A stretch of 64,000 bases of DNA, from the NCBI RefSeq assembly GCF_019977655.1, contig NZ_AP024849.1:1459001-1523000 (forward strand), in the 5' to 3' direction. The number at the start of each line of letters is the position of its first letter. Positions within the stretch are counted from its first letter, which is position 1. The translations under genes were made by a program, and so were the position numbers. The notes under the pieces are model-generated. The model was given only the letters and a program-made list of their open reading frames with translations. It made no database searches and was not told the origin of the DNA. Positions 54,196-61,942 of this stretch are shown here, in pieces. The stretch comes from Clostridium gelidum. Its GTDB lineage: Bacteria; Bacillota; Clostridia; Clostridiales; Clostridiaceae.

Positions 54196-54618
54196 ATGAA
54201 CAATTTATCAATTAGAAAAATGAATGAACTATCAAAGAAAAAGAAGAAAGGATTTACATTAGTAGAACTTATTATTGTTATTGCGATTATTGCAGTACTT
54301 GCAGCTATTGCTATTCCAAAGTTTGGTCAAATAACAAAAAAATCTAATATTACAGCTGATATAGCTACAGCCAAAAATCTTTCGGGAATAGCAGCACAAG
54401 CTGTTGCAGAGGATCAAACTTTACTTAATACTAATAGTGCTACTACTACAACTAAAAATAAAATTACAGATAAAATTGATGGTGGAGTCATGCCAACAAG
54501 TAAAGTTACTAAAGTTGAGTTTTATGTTGATATTGCCGCCGATGGTGACATAACAGTAAAATCAGGTTCTACTGGAGATGAAATATATCCAAAACAAGTG
54601 GGAAGCTTTATATCATAA
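54196..54618 (+). CDS. pilA: Major type IV pilin
   Basis: A 140-residue prepilin with a basic leader of about 19 residues ending in KKKKKG, then FTLVELIIVIAIIAVLAAIAIP with the conserved Glu at mature position 5. The rest is a small globular domain (TKKSNITADIATAKNLSGIAAQA). The strong AGGAGGGG site and terminator right after it fit high expression. No cysteine pair is seen. Confidence 0.92.
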   Translation: MNNLSIRKMNELSKKKKKGFTLVELIIVIAIIAVLAAIAIPKFGQITKKSNITADIATAKNLSGIAAQAVAEDQTLLNTNSATTTTKNKITDKIDGGVMPTSKVTKVEFYVDIAADGDITVKSGSTGDEIYPKQVGSFIS

Positions 54619-54652
54619 TAAAAAATAAATTTAGGTGAATTTATATTAAAAG

Positions 54653-54684
54653 AAGTGTAAAGCTGGCATAAGCTTTACACTTTA
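54653..54684 (+). terminator. Terminator after pilA
   Basis: AAGTGTAAAGCT and AGCTTTACACTT form a perfect 12-bp stem with a 6-base loop and run into TACTCT. It can raise pilA relative to the pilM operon by partial readthrough. Confidence 0.8.
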
Positions 54685-54728
54685 CTCTATACATTGAAAA
54701 ATATGAGGGTAAATAGGTGGGGGAAATA

Positions 54729-55934
54729 ATGAATAAAATAAAAGAAGAAATTCATTTGGGTGAGAGTGAAGAATTAAAAAAGAAATTTGATTTAAGTAAA
54801 CTTAAAGAATTAATGAATGTTGATATTAAGGATATAACAGGTAAATTTTCAAAAAACAATGAAAAAAACAAAGATTTTAAAAGATCAGAAAAAAAGAGAA
54901 AAGTAGTAGCTTTCGATATAGGACAAACAGCTATAAAAATAGTTGAAGGAATTTATTATAAAGAAAATTTATCAGTTAATAAGTTTGTGGAAATTCCTAC
55001 TCCAAAGGGAGCAGTTTTGGATGGAATGTTAGTGAATAAAGAAGCTCTTATTTATATTTTACAAAAAGTTTTATCAGAAAACTCAATAACTGCTAAGGAA
55101 GGAATATGTACTAATAATTCTACTTCAATTATAAATAGAGAACTTTTAATTCCAAAGGTAGAAGATGAAGAATTGGAGACTGTAGTTAGATATGAGATCC
55201 AACAATATTTGCCTATAAACTTAGATGACTATGTCCTTCAAATGAATATTTTGGGAGAAGAAGAATTTGAAGGAAGTCAAAAATTAAATGTTCGTGCTAT
55301 TGCTTATCCAGAAAAAATGGCTAGGGGGTATTATGAACTTTTACAAGCATTAAATTTAAAACCATATGCATTAGATGTTAATTATAATGCATTAAATAAG
55401 TTGATTAATTATGTAGATGTCATTAATGAATATGAATATAATCCTAAAGAATCAATTGTTTTCATAGATATGGGAGCAACAAGTCTTGATGTTAATATAT
55501 ATAATGAAGAAATTTTACAGTTTACAAGAATAATAAAAACTGGAGGAACTAGTATTGATGAAATTTTGATGGAAGTATTAAATATTTCAAGAGATGAAGT
55601 TGAAGAATATAAGGCAAAAAATATAAGTTTAAAAGAAGAAAACCTTTCTGATCAAAATAAATTAGTATTAGATGAAATAGAGGATTGGATTGATAAAATA
55701 GAAAAGATTATACAATTTTATAAGAATAAAAATATGGGAGTTGATATAGATAAGATATTTATTTATGGAGGCAGCGCTAAAATAAGAGGACTCTGTGAAT
55801 ATATGACTTCAAAGCTCTCAATAAATGTAACAAGAATAAAAAGCATTCCTAAAATAACTCTTAACTCTAATAATAGAACAGATGAACAGATAGACAGCTT
55901 CATTAATGTCATAGGTTCAATAATAAGGTTGTAA
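54729..55934 (+). CDS. pilM: Type IV pilus assembly protein PilM
   Basis: A protein of about 401 residues, with an extra N-terminal stretch of about 50 charged residues before the actin-like fold (VVAFDIGQTAIKIVEG, ETVVRYEIQQYLP, SIVFIDMGATSLDV, IFIYGGSAKIRGL). PilM binds ATP and the N-terminus of PilN on the cytoplasmic side. The extra region is unusual. ATG 54729 follows GGTGGGGGA. Confidence 0.92.
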   Translation: MNKIKEEIHLGESEELKKKFDLSKLKELMNVDIKDITGKFSKNNEKNKDFKRSEKKRKVVAFDIGQTAIKIVEGIYYKENLSVNKFVEIPTPKGAVLDGMLVNKEALIYILQKVLSENSITAKEGICTNNSTSIINRELLIPKVEDEELETVVRYEIQQYLPINLDDYVLQMNILGEEEFEGSQKLNVRAIAYPEKMARGYYELLQALNLKPYALDVNYNALNKLINYVDVINEYEYNPKESIVFIDMGATSLDVNIYNEEILQFTRIIKTGGTSIDEILMEVLNISRDEVEEYKAKNISLKEENLSDQNKLVLDEIEDWIDKIEKIIQFYKNKNMGVDIDKIFIYGGSAKIRGLCEYMTSKLSINVTRIKSIPKITLNSNNRTDEQIDSFINVIGSIIRL

Positions 55935-55950
55935 GAGGAGGAATTTAAAA

Positions 55951-56508
55951 GTGAGAGATATAAACTTTTTTAGTTATTATCAAGATAAAAAACAAGAAAA
56001 GAAGGATCAAAAAAAATATATTTATATAGCTTATGGAATATTAACTTTAGTAATTTTAAGTACACTTATTATTAATGTTTATAAAATTGTATTTCTCAAT
56101 AGAGATATAGAAGATTATACTCAAAAATTAACTGCAACTGATGTACAAGCACAACTTAGAGAAGCAGAAGAAATAAGTAGTCAGATAGAAGTATTAAATA
56201 AATATGAAAGTAAGTTATCAGATGTAGCAAATTCACTTATAAAAAATGATATTGTTACTGATGATTTGTTAAATGATATATGTGGAGCAATCCCAAGTGA
56301 TGTTTCTTTTAAAGAATTTAATATTGAGGGTTATGATGTAACTATAAGTGGAGTTACACATACTAGAACAGCTATTGGAGAATTTGAACATAATTTAAGA
56401 AAATTATCTAAAATTAAAAATGTTCAAGTAGCTAAAATTGAAAAGAGCAATACAGTAGGTGAAGATTATTCCTTTAATATGACTTGTGTGTTGAAGGAGG
56501 TTAAATAA
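55951..56508 (+). CDS. pilN: Type IV pilus assembly protein PilN
   Basis: A 185-residue protein whose N-terminus RDINFFSYY matches the PilN motif (INLLP-type) that binds PilM. One membrane segment (about 26-46), a coiled coil and a ferredoxin-like domain follow. It starts with GTG after AGGAGG, 16 bases past pilM, and ends one base before pilO. Confidence 0.9.
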   Translation: MRDINFFSYYQDKKQEKKDQKKYIYIAYGILTLVILSTLIINVYKIVFLNRDIEDYTQKLTATDVQAQLREAEEISSQIEVLNKYESKLSDVANSLIKNDIVTDDLLNDICGAIPSDVSFKEFNIEGYDVTISGVTHTRTAIGEFEHNLRKLSKIKNVQVAKIEKSNTVGEDYSFNMTCVLKEVK

Positions 56509-56509
56509 T

Positions 56510-57793
56510 ATGAAGATAAGTAAAAAAGAAAAAAAAATGTTGCTTTTTTTGGGGATTTTTGCAATAGGAATTTTATATTATCAATTTGGATATACAACTT
56601 TAGTCCAAAAGGTAGAAGAAAAAACTACAATAAAAAATGATATTGAAGAAAAATATAATAAGGCTATGGCCAATATAAATTCTATTGAAATTCAAAAGAG
56701 TAAAGTAAAGATATTAAAGACTAAAATAGATGAACAAGCAGCTCCTTTTTATCCAACTATAAGTCAAGAACATTTAATTTTAGAATTTGATAAATTAATA
56801 AAAGAAAGTGGACTAGAAGGCGGAATCACATTTGACGTTACAGAGGTTAAAGGTGTGGAATCAATTAAAAAATCAGGAAACGATAAAAATTTAGCAGAAA
56901 GTTCTCTTCAAGGTGATGCTGATGAATATAATTATAAATATGGGGAATCAAAAGAGGATAAAGATGATATAAGTAAAAAAAGTAATACTGAAGATGCTAA
57001 TAAGAGTAATCAAAATTCAACAAATTCAGAAAATAATGATCCTTCAAAATCAGCACAAGATACTAAGTCAAGTAAAGCAAACACTGTAACTCAGATAAAA
57101 GTTAATGTGAACTTTAATGGAAGTTATGAATCCGTAGTTAAGTTTTTAAATGCTATTGGAGAATATAAAAAAAAGATTCCGGTGTGTACTATTAACATGA
57201 GTGAAAAAAATTTAGAAGAAGTAGCAGGATCAGTGAATATGATAATATACTCAGTTCCGAAAATAGATGATGAAATAAGTGAGTATTTGAATTGGAATCT
57301 AAACAATACCTATGGTAAATCAAAACCTTTTAATGTGGGTAGTGCTGCAGGAACTGGAATAAAGTCAACTGCGGATATGAGTGATTTTATAGTTTCAGTT
57401 AAATCAATAACTTCGGAATTACCAACAATTATGATAGGTAAGGCTAATGATATGTTAACAACTACTTACGCTTATGGTGATGGTAATAATGAACAAAGTG
57501 CTGAAATGATATTAACTAAGAAGGATGATAAATATTATTATAAATATAAGACTAATCTTGATAAAATACCTACAAACTATAATGATTTAGGAAATGAATT
57601 TGTACCCAATAGTGAAAATATAGTTTTAAATGTATCAAGTGAAAGCAGAGTTACATCCAACGATAAATCTGGATTAAAATTAAAAATAGTTAATAATACA
57701 GATAAATTAGTAAGGGTAATTAAAAGTGGAGATGATGTGAAAGATCCAAGGGTTTCAATTGACGGTGACAGTAAAAATATAAGCGTTAATTAA
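56510..57793 (+). CDS. pilO: PilO-like pilus alignment protein
   Basis: A 427-residue protein with an N-terminal membrane segment (about 9-27), a coiled coil and an extracytoplasmic domain like PilO. A Ser/Asn/Lys-rich stretch (about 135-190, including repeated NSTNSENND-type units) looks disordered. The rest is longer than the usual 200 residues; a second beta domain occupies about 290-420. Place and topology, rather than strong sequence motifs, support the call. Confidence 0.8.
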   Translation: MKISKKEKKMLLFLGIFAIGILYYQFGYTTLVQKVEEKTTIKNDIEEKYNKAMANINSIEIQKSKVKILKTKIDEQAAPFYPTISQEHLILEFDKLIKESGLEGGITFDVTEVKGVESIKKSGNDKNLAESSLQGDADEYNYKYGESKEDKDDISKKSNTEDANKSNQNSTNSENNDPSKSAQDTKSSKANTVTQIKVNVNFNGSYESVVKFLNAIGEYKKKIPVCTINMSEKNLEEVAGSVNMIIYSVPKIDDEISEYLNWNLNNTYGKSKPFNVGSAAGTGIKSTADMSDFIVSVKSITSELPTIMIGKANDMLTTTYAYGDGNNEQSAEMILTKKDDKYYYKYKTNLDKIPTNYNDLGNEFVPNSENIVLNVSSESRVTSNDKSGLKLKIVNNTDKLVRVIKSGDDVKDPRVSIDGDSKNISVN

Positions 57794-57808
57794 GAGTGGG
57801 TGAAATTT

Positions 57809-58780
57809 TTGAAAAGTAAATGTAAAAAGCGTAGCGGATTCACTTTAGTAGAAATGATAATAAGTATGGCATTATTTGCTATACTTATGACTCCTATATA
57901 TTCAATGATAATATCAAGTATGAGTCATAATAAAAATGGAGCTGTAAAACAAACAGCAGCATTACATGGACAAGAAGTTTTTGAAAAAATTAAGAGTGGA
58001 AGTGTTGTTGTAGATGGAGGTGGAAATATTACTAAAATTGATGATATAGATATTTCAACACCAACAAACGAAGTGATAAATACGCTCGGTGATGGATATA
58101 AAGCAAAAGTTACAATAACAAAAAATAATGATATATCCATTAATAAAAAGAATAATACTGTAGCTGTAGTACCATTTGAATTCGCAATATCTTTAAGAGG
58201 AAGTACTAAAGACAATCTAACGGTAAATGGTGAACATTTGTCTTCTAGGGCAGATCTTTTGTCTTCAGATAATCCTTTGGTGTTAGTTATAAATACAACT
58301 ACAAGTACAACTACAACCACAAAGACAAAGACACTTACTGTAAAAGATGAAAATAATAACGAAGTATTAAATCCATATATATCAAAAGAATTACCAATAG
58401 CTAAAGATATGGATGAAATAAAGGTAACAATAAATTTCGATGATTACACACTAAAAAAAATTCCAACTGATAAAAAATATAAAAAAGTGAAAATAATTGT
58501 ATATAACCAAGATGATAGTCCTTTAAATATATATTTGAAAAAAACAGACGATTTAGATGTAGAAGTAGACAACAAGTTGGGTAAGATAAATCCTGTAGAA
58601 GATGGCAAACTATCTCAGGTTGGAGAGTTGTATAATATAGAAGTTAAAGTAACTCATGAAAAGGATAATATAGGTTATAGAGTATCTGATGAAAAAGATG
58701 ATATGGATGTTAAAATAACTCACAAAGAAGATGAAGAAATATTTACTGAAAAAACTAGCCAAAATATAAATGTTAATTAG
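57809..58780 (+). CDS. Minor pilin-type protein
   Basis: A protein of about 323 residues with a short basic leader (KSKCKKRSG), then FTLVEMIISMALFAILMTPI with Glu at mature position 5. This is a PilD substrate. The rest is a large beta-rich domain with a threonine run (TTTSTTTTTKTKT, about 170-182). It begins with TTG 57809; GTG 57800 is an alternative. It is too large to be a major pilin, so a minor or tip pilin is likely. Confidence 0.85.
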   Translation: MKSKCKKRSGFTLVEMIISMALFAILMTPIYSMIISSMSHNKNGAVKQTAALHGQEVFEKIKSGSVVVDGGGNITKIDDIDISTPTNEVINTLGDGYKAKVTITKNNDISINKKNNTVAVVPFEFAISLRGSTKDNLTVNGEHLSSRADLLSSDNPLVLVINTTTSTTTTTKTKTLTVKDENNNEVLNPYISKELPIAKDMDEIKVTINFDDYTLKKIPTDKKYKKVKIIVYNQDDSPLNIYLKKTDDLDVEVDNKLGKINPVEDGKLSQVGELYNIEVKVTHEKDNIGYRVSDEKDDMDVKITHKEDEEIFTEKTSQNINVN

Positions 58781-58792
58781 GCGGTGATTAAA

Positions 58793-61258
58793 ATGGTAAG
58801 GAAAAAAAGAGGCTCTAGTTTAGTTACTGTAGTTATTATTTCTGGTATTTTAATTACAGTAGGAACTGCTATGTTATCAATGACAATTGGCGATTACAAA
58901 ATGAGAACAACAGAAAGTACAAGAATAGAAAACTTATATTCATCAGAATCAGGATTGGATGTTGCTTATGATGTACTTATAAAAACTTTTGATGCAGCAG
59001 CTATATATGGGGTTAATCAAGTAGAAAAATATAAAAAAACTGATGGATTTACTATAGTTGTTGCAAAAGATCGTAAAGCTGATATTGTGGAACAAGAGCG
59101 TATAAAAGCTTCAATACCAAGTGATGCAACAGCTGCGCATAGAAGTAGCATAATTAAAGAGTGCAACAAGAGAATTGCTGAAGACAATAAGCAAATTAAA
59201 ATTGAAGAAGATTTAGCAATTAATGCATATTTTAAGAATACATTTAATGAGTTTATATATAAGAATTCATCAGCAGATATTAACAAAAATGAACTTAAAA
59301 GGTGTATAGACGAACATAAATATGCTATTAATCTTGAAAAAGAAAATAGAGACGATACAGACTATACAACTGTTGAGTTTAATAACAGTAATACAATATT
59401 AATTAATGTTCATGATGTAAATACTGAAAATATTAAATTAGAGTCAATAAATTTTGAAGCGGGAAATTCAAATGGAGACTATTCAAATGGAAAATATCCC
59501 AATGGACTTTGTCCAAAGGAAAAGGGGAAATATACAATAAAAATACAATCTGACTATGAAACAAAAGATAAAGGACCCAAGGGAGATAAGACTAAAAGAA
59601 CACTTCAATCAACCTATGATATGACATTACCAGAATATAAGGATGTTGTATTTAGCGAGAGCGTGGCAGAAGTAGCTAAGCAACCATTTTTAATTGATAA
59701 AGCATTACTTGTTGGTGGAAATATGGAAGTGAAAGAGTCTCCTCTTTCTGTTAAAGGAAATATATTTGTTCAAGGCAATGGATATAATGATATAGATGAA
59801 GTGGGAATAGATAGGGCGTACAATAAGTATAATGGTGGAATAGTTCTAAATTCTGATTCAAGCAAGAAAAAAATTATATTTAATGGAGATGTTATTACAG
59901 GAAAAACTTTTAATATTAGAAATAATGTAGAATCAACTATAAATGGAAATTTATATGCAATGAATGTTTATGCGGGCAATGAAAAAGCAACAGATGTTCC
60001 GGCAAAAAATTCAACTTTATATGTTAGCAACACTTCACCGGATGCTAATAAAAATGATGTGGCTAGAGAGGTGATGGTAGATAATGACATTACTTTAAAG
60101 TCTGATAGTACTCATATCACAATAGATAAATTTTATGGAATTAATGACAAGAATATAAAATATAGTGATGCAACTGGTACTAATGGGGATGATAAACAAT
60201 TAGGCAGAACATCCAGTAGTATTATAGTTAATGTACTTGAAAGTTCAAATTCAGGTATTAAAATTAATACAGAAGCCTATATTATGGGCGTCGCACATAT
60301 TAATACTAATACAACAAATGGATATAGTACCGGTGAATCTACAGGTGTTAAAGATAATTATATAGCATATTCAGTACCGTCTGTTGATAAAGGCGGTAAC
60401 GTTGATACTAGTGAAAAGTTTGATTATTATGATCCATTACAATTATTAAAAGAAGATAATGTTATTAAAAAAAGTGAACATTTTAAGAAATATTGGGATT
60501 TGAACGAGGGAATTCATACTGGTGGAATTCAATTGCCAGAAAGAACACATTCTATAGGAGCAATAGTAAAGCGTGACGGAACCGTTGGATCCAGTACATT
60601 GGCATATGTTCCTGATGAGGTGAAAATAAAGCAAAAAGAATTTGCTTCAAAGGTATATAACATTGGAGGAGAATCATTAACTGATGAGGATAAACAAAGT
60701 CTTTATGAATCATTAGGTAGTCAAAAAGATCTTGTAAGTGATTTAATGGATATAGAGGGAGCATGTAATCAAACAGAAGGCTCATTTTATGATTATATGC
60801 AAGATAATAAAATTTTCTTTACAAAATATAATGTAAGTGATACACCGAATGAAGAGAATAACAATGAAAAAGCTATATTTAGTGACAAGAATATAAAAAT
60901 TAAAGAGTCAACTGAACAAAGTATAGTAAAAGATCCTGATGATGAAAATGGAATAATAATAAAGGTACCTAGTAATACTACTCTTAATGCTTTTATAGCT
61001 ACATCTGGAGATGTTACTATTAAAGGAAATGTTAATATTAAAGGTAGTATAATTGCAGAAGGAAATTTAACTTTTAATCCAAGTGAAGGCCAGAGTATAG
61101 AATATAATAAAGAATTATTAGACAGAATACAAGCTTTAAATGTTGAAATTTTTAATTCTGTATTTGGGCACATGAGAGAAAGCAATCCGGTTAATTTAAA
61201 TGTAGAGTATGATGTAAATAAATTTATTAAGAATAGCCGATGGAAGATTATTAAATAG
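58793..61258 (+). CDS. Large PilX-like pilus protein
   Basis: A protein of about 821 residues with a short basic leader RKKRG and the hydrophobic helix SSLVTVVIISGILITVGTAML. It is pilin-like but has Thr instead of Glu at mature position 5. The following parts include charged helices (about 75-180) and stretches of short glycine-rich turns (GNMEVKESPLSVKGNIFVQG; GDVTIKGNVNIKGSIIAEG) that look like beta-helix. It resembles PilX-type minor pilins by place and layout. GGCGGTGA precedes the ATG at 58793. Confidence 0.75.
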   Translation: MVRKKRGSSLVTVVIISGILITVGTAMLSMTIGDYKMRTTESTRIENLYSSESGLDVAYDVLIKTFDAAAIYGVNQVEKYKKTDGFTIVVAKDRKADIVEQERIKASIPSDATAAHRSSIIKECNKRIAEDNKQIKIEEDLAINAYFKNTFNEFIYKNSSADINKNELKRCIDEHKYAINLEKENRDDTDYTTVEFNNSNTILINVHDVNTENIKLESINFEAGNSNGDYSNGKYPNGLCPKEKGKYTIKIQSDYETKDKGPKGDKTKRTLQSTYDMTLPEYKDVVFSESVAEVAKQPFLIDKALLVGGNMEVKESPLSVKGNIFVQGNGYNDIDEVGIDRAYNKYNGGIVLNSDSSKKKIIFNGDVITGKTFNIRNNVESTINGNLYAMNVYAGNEKATDVPAKNSTLYVSNTSPDANKNDVAREVMVDNDITLKSDSTHITIDKFYGINDKNIKYSDATGTNGDDKQLGRTSSSIIVNVLESSNSGIKINTEAYIMGVAHINTNTTNGYSTGESTGVKDNYIAYSVPSVDKGGNVDTSEKFDYYDPLQLLKEDNVIKKSEHFKKYWDLNEGIHTGGIQLPERTHSIGAIVKRDGTVGSSTLAYVPDEVKIKQKEFASKVYNIGGESLTDEDKQSLYESLGSQKDLVSDLMDIEGACNQTEGSFYDYMQDNKIFFTKYNVSDTPNEENNNEKAIFSDKNIKIKESTEQSIVKDPDDENGIIIKVPSNTTLNAFIATSGDVTIKGNVNIKGSIIAEGNLTFNPSEGQSIEYNKELLDRIQALNVEIFNSVFGHMRESNPVNLNVEYDVNKFIKNSRWKIIK

Positions 61259-61285
61259 AATTTTTATTAAGGATGTGAGAAGGAT

Positions 61286-61870
61286 TTGATAGGTTATAGA
61301 AAGAAAAAAGGTTTTACAATAACAGAACTTATAATTGTTGTTGCATTAACAGTTGTTGTATTAGGAATAATATGGACAATGTTTAATATAAGTAACAAAA
61401 TAATTTCAGATGTAACTATTAAATCCGACTTACAAAGAGAAGGACAAGCAATCCAAGAAAAGTTAAGCAATATTGGAATGCAGGCTGTAGGAATTAAATC
61501 CGTTATTAAAGATGATTCAAAAAAAACAATAACTATACAAATTAATTCATATTACAAATCTGAAAGCTCAGATAACCCATTTTACTTTAGGTATGATTAC
61601 AAGGACGTGGCAAATAAAAAACTTTATTTAAATTATAGCGGTGATAGTAGTAATAAAGATGAGGATTATAAATTAGTAACAAATAATGTAAATAGTATAG
61701 AAATAAATGGTGAAGATATTTCTACTGTTGATGAAAGTACTTTAAAAAGCGTGAATTCTGTTCAATTTACCATTATATTAAGTAAAAATAAGACTTATAA
61801 CAATGAAATGATAAATTATCCAATAAAGGTAAGAACGGTATTTAGAAATAAAAATACTACGGGGATATAA
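61286..61870 (+). CDS. Minor pilin-type protein
   Basis: A 194-residue protein with leader IGYRKKKG and FTITELIIVVALTVVVLGIIW, Glu at mature position 5. PilD should process it. The C-terminal domain is beta-rich. The likely start is TTG 61286 after AGAAGGA. It lies 27 bases after the PilX-like gene and is part of the same operon. Confidence 0.88.
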   Translation: MIGYRKKKGFTITELIIVVALTVVVLGIIWTMFNISNKIISDVTIKSDLQREGQAIQEKLSNIGMQAVGIKSVIKDDSKKTITIQINSYYKSESSDNPFYFRYDYKDVANKKLYLNYSGDSSNKDEDYKLVTNNVNSIEINGEDISTVDESTLKSVNSVQFTIILSKNKTYNNEMINYPIKVRTVFRNKNTTGI

Positions 61871-61942
61871 AATTGCTTGAATTTTTTCAGTAAGTATTTT
61901 TAGTAATTATATATGATAGAAAAATGGGAAGGAGGAAGAAAT

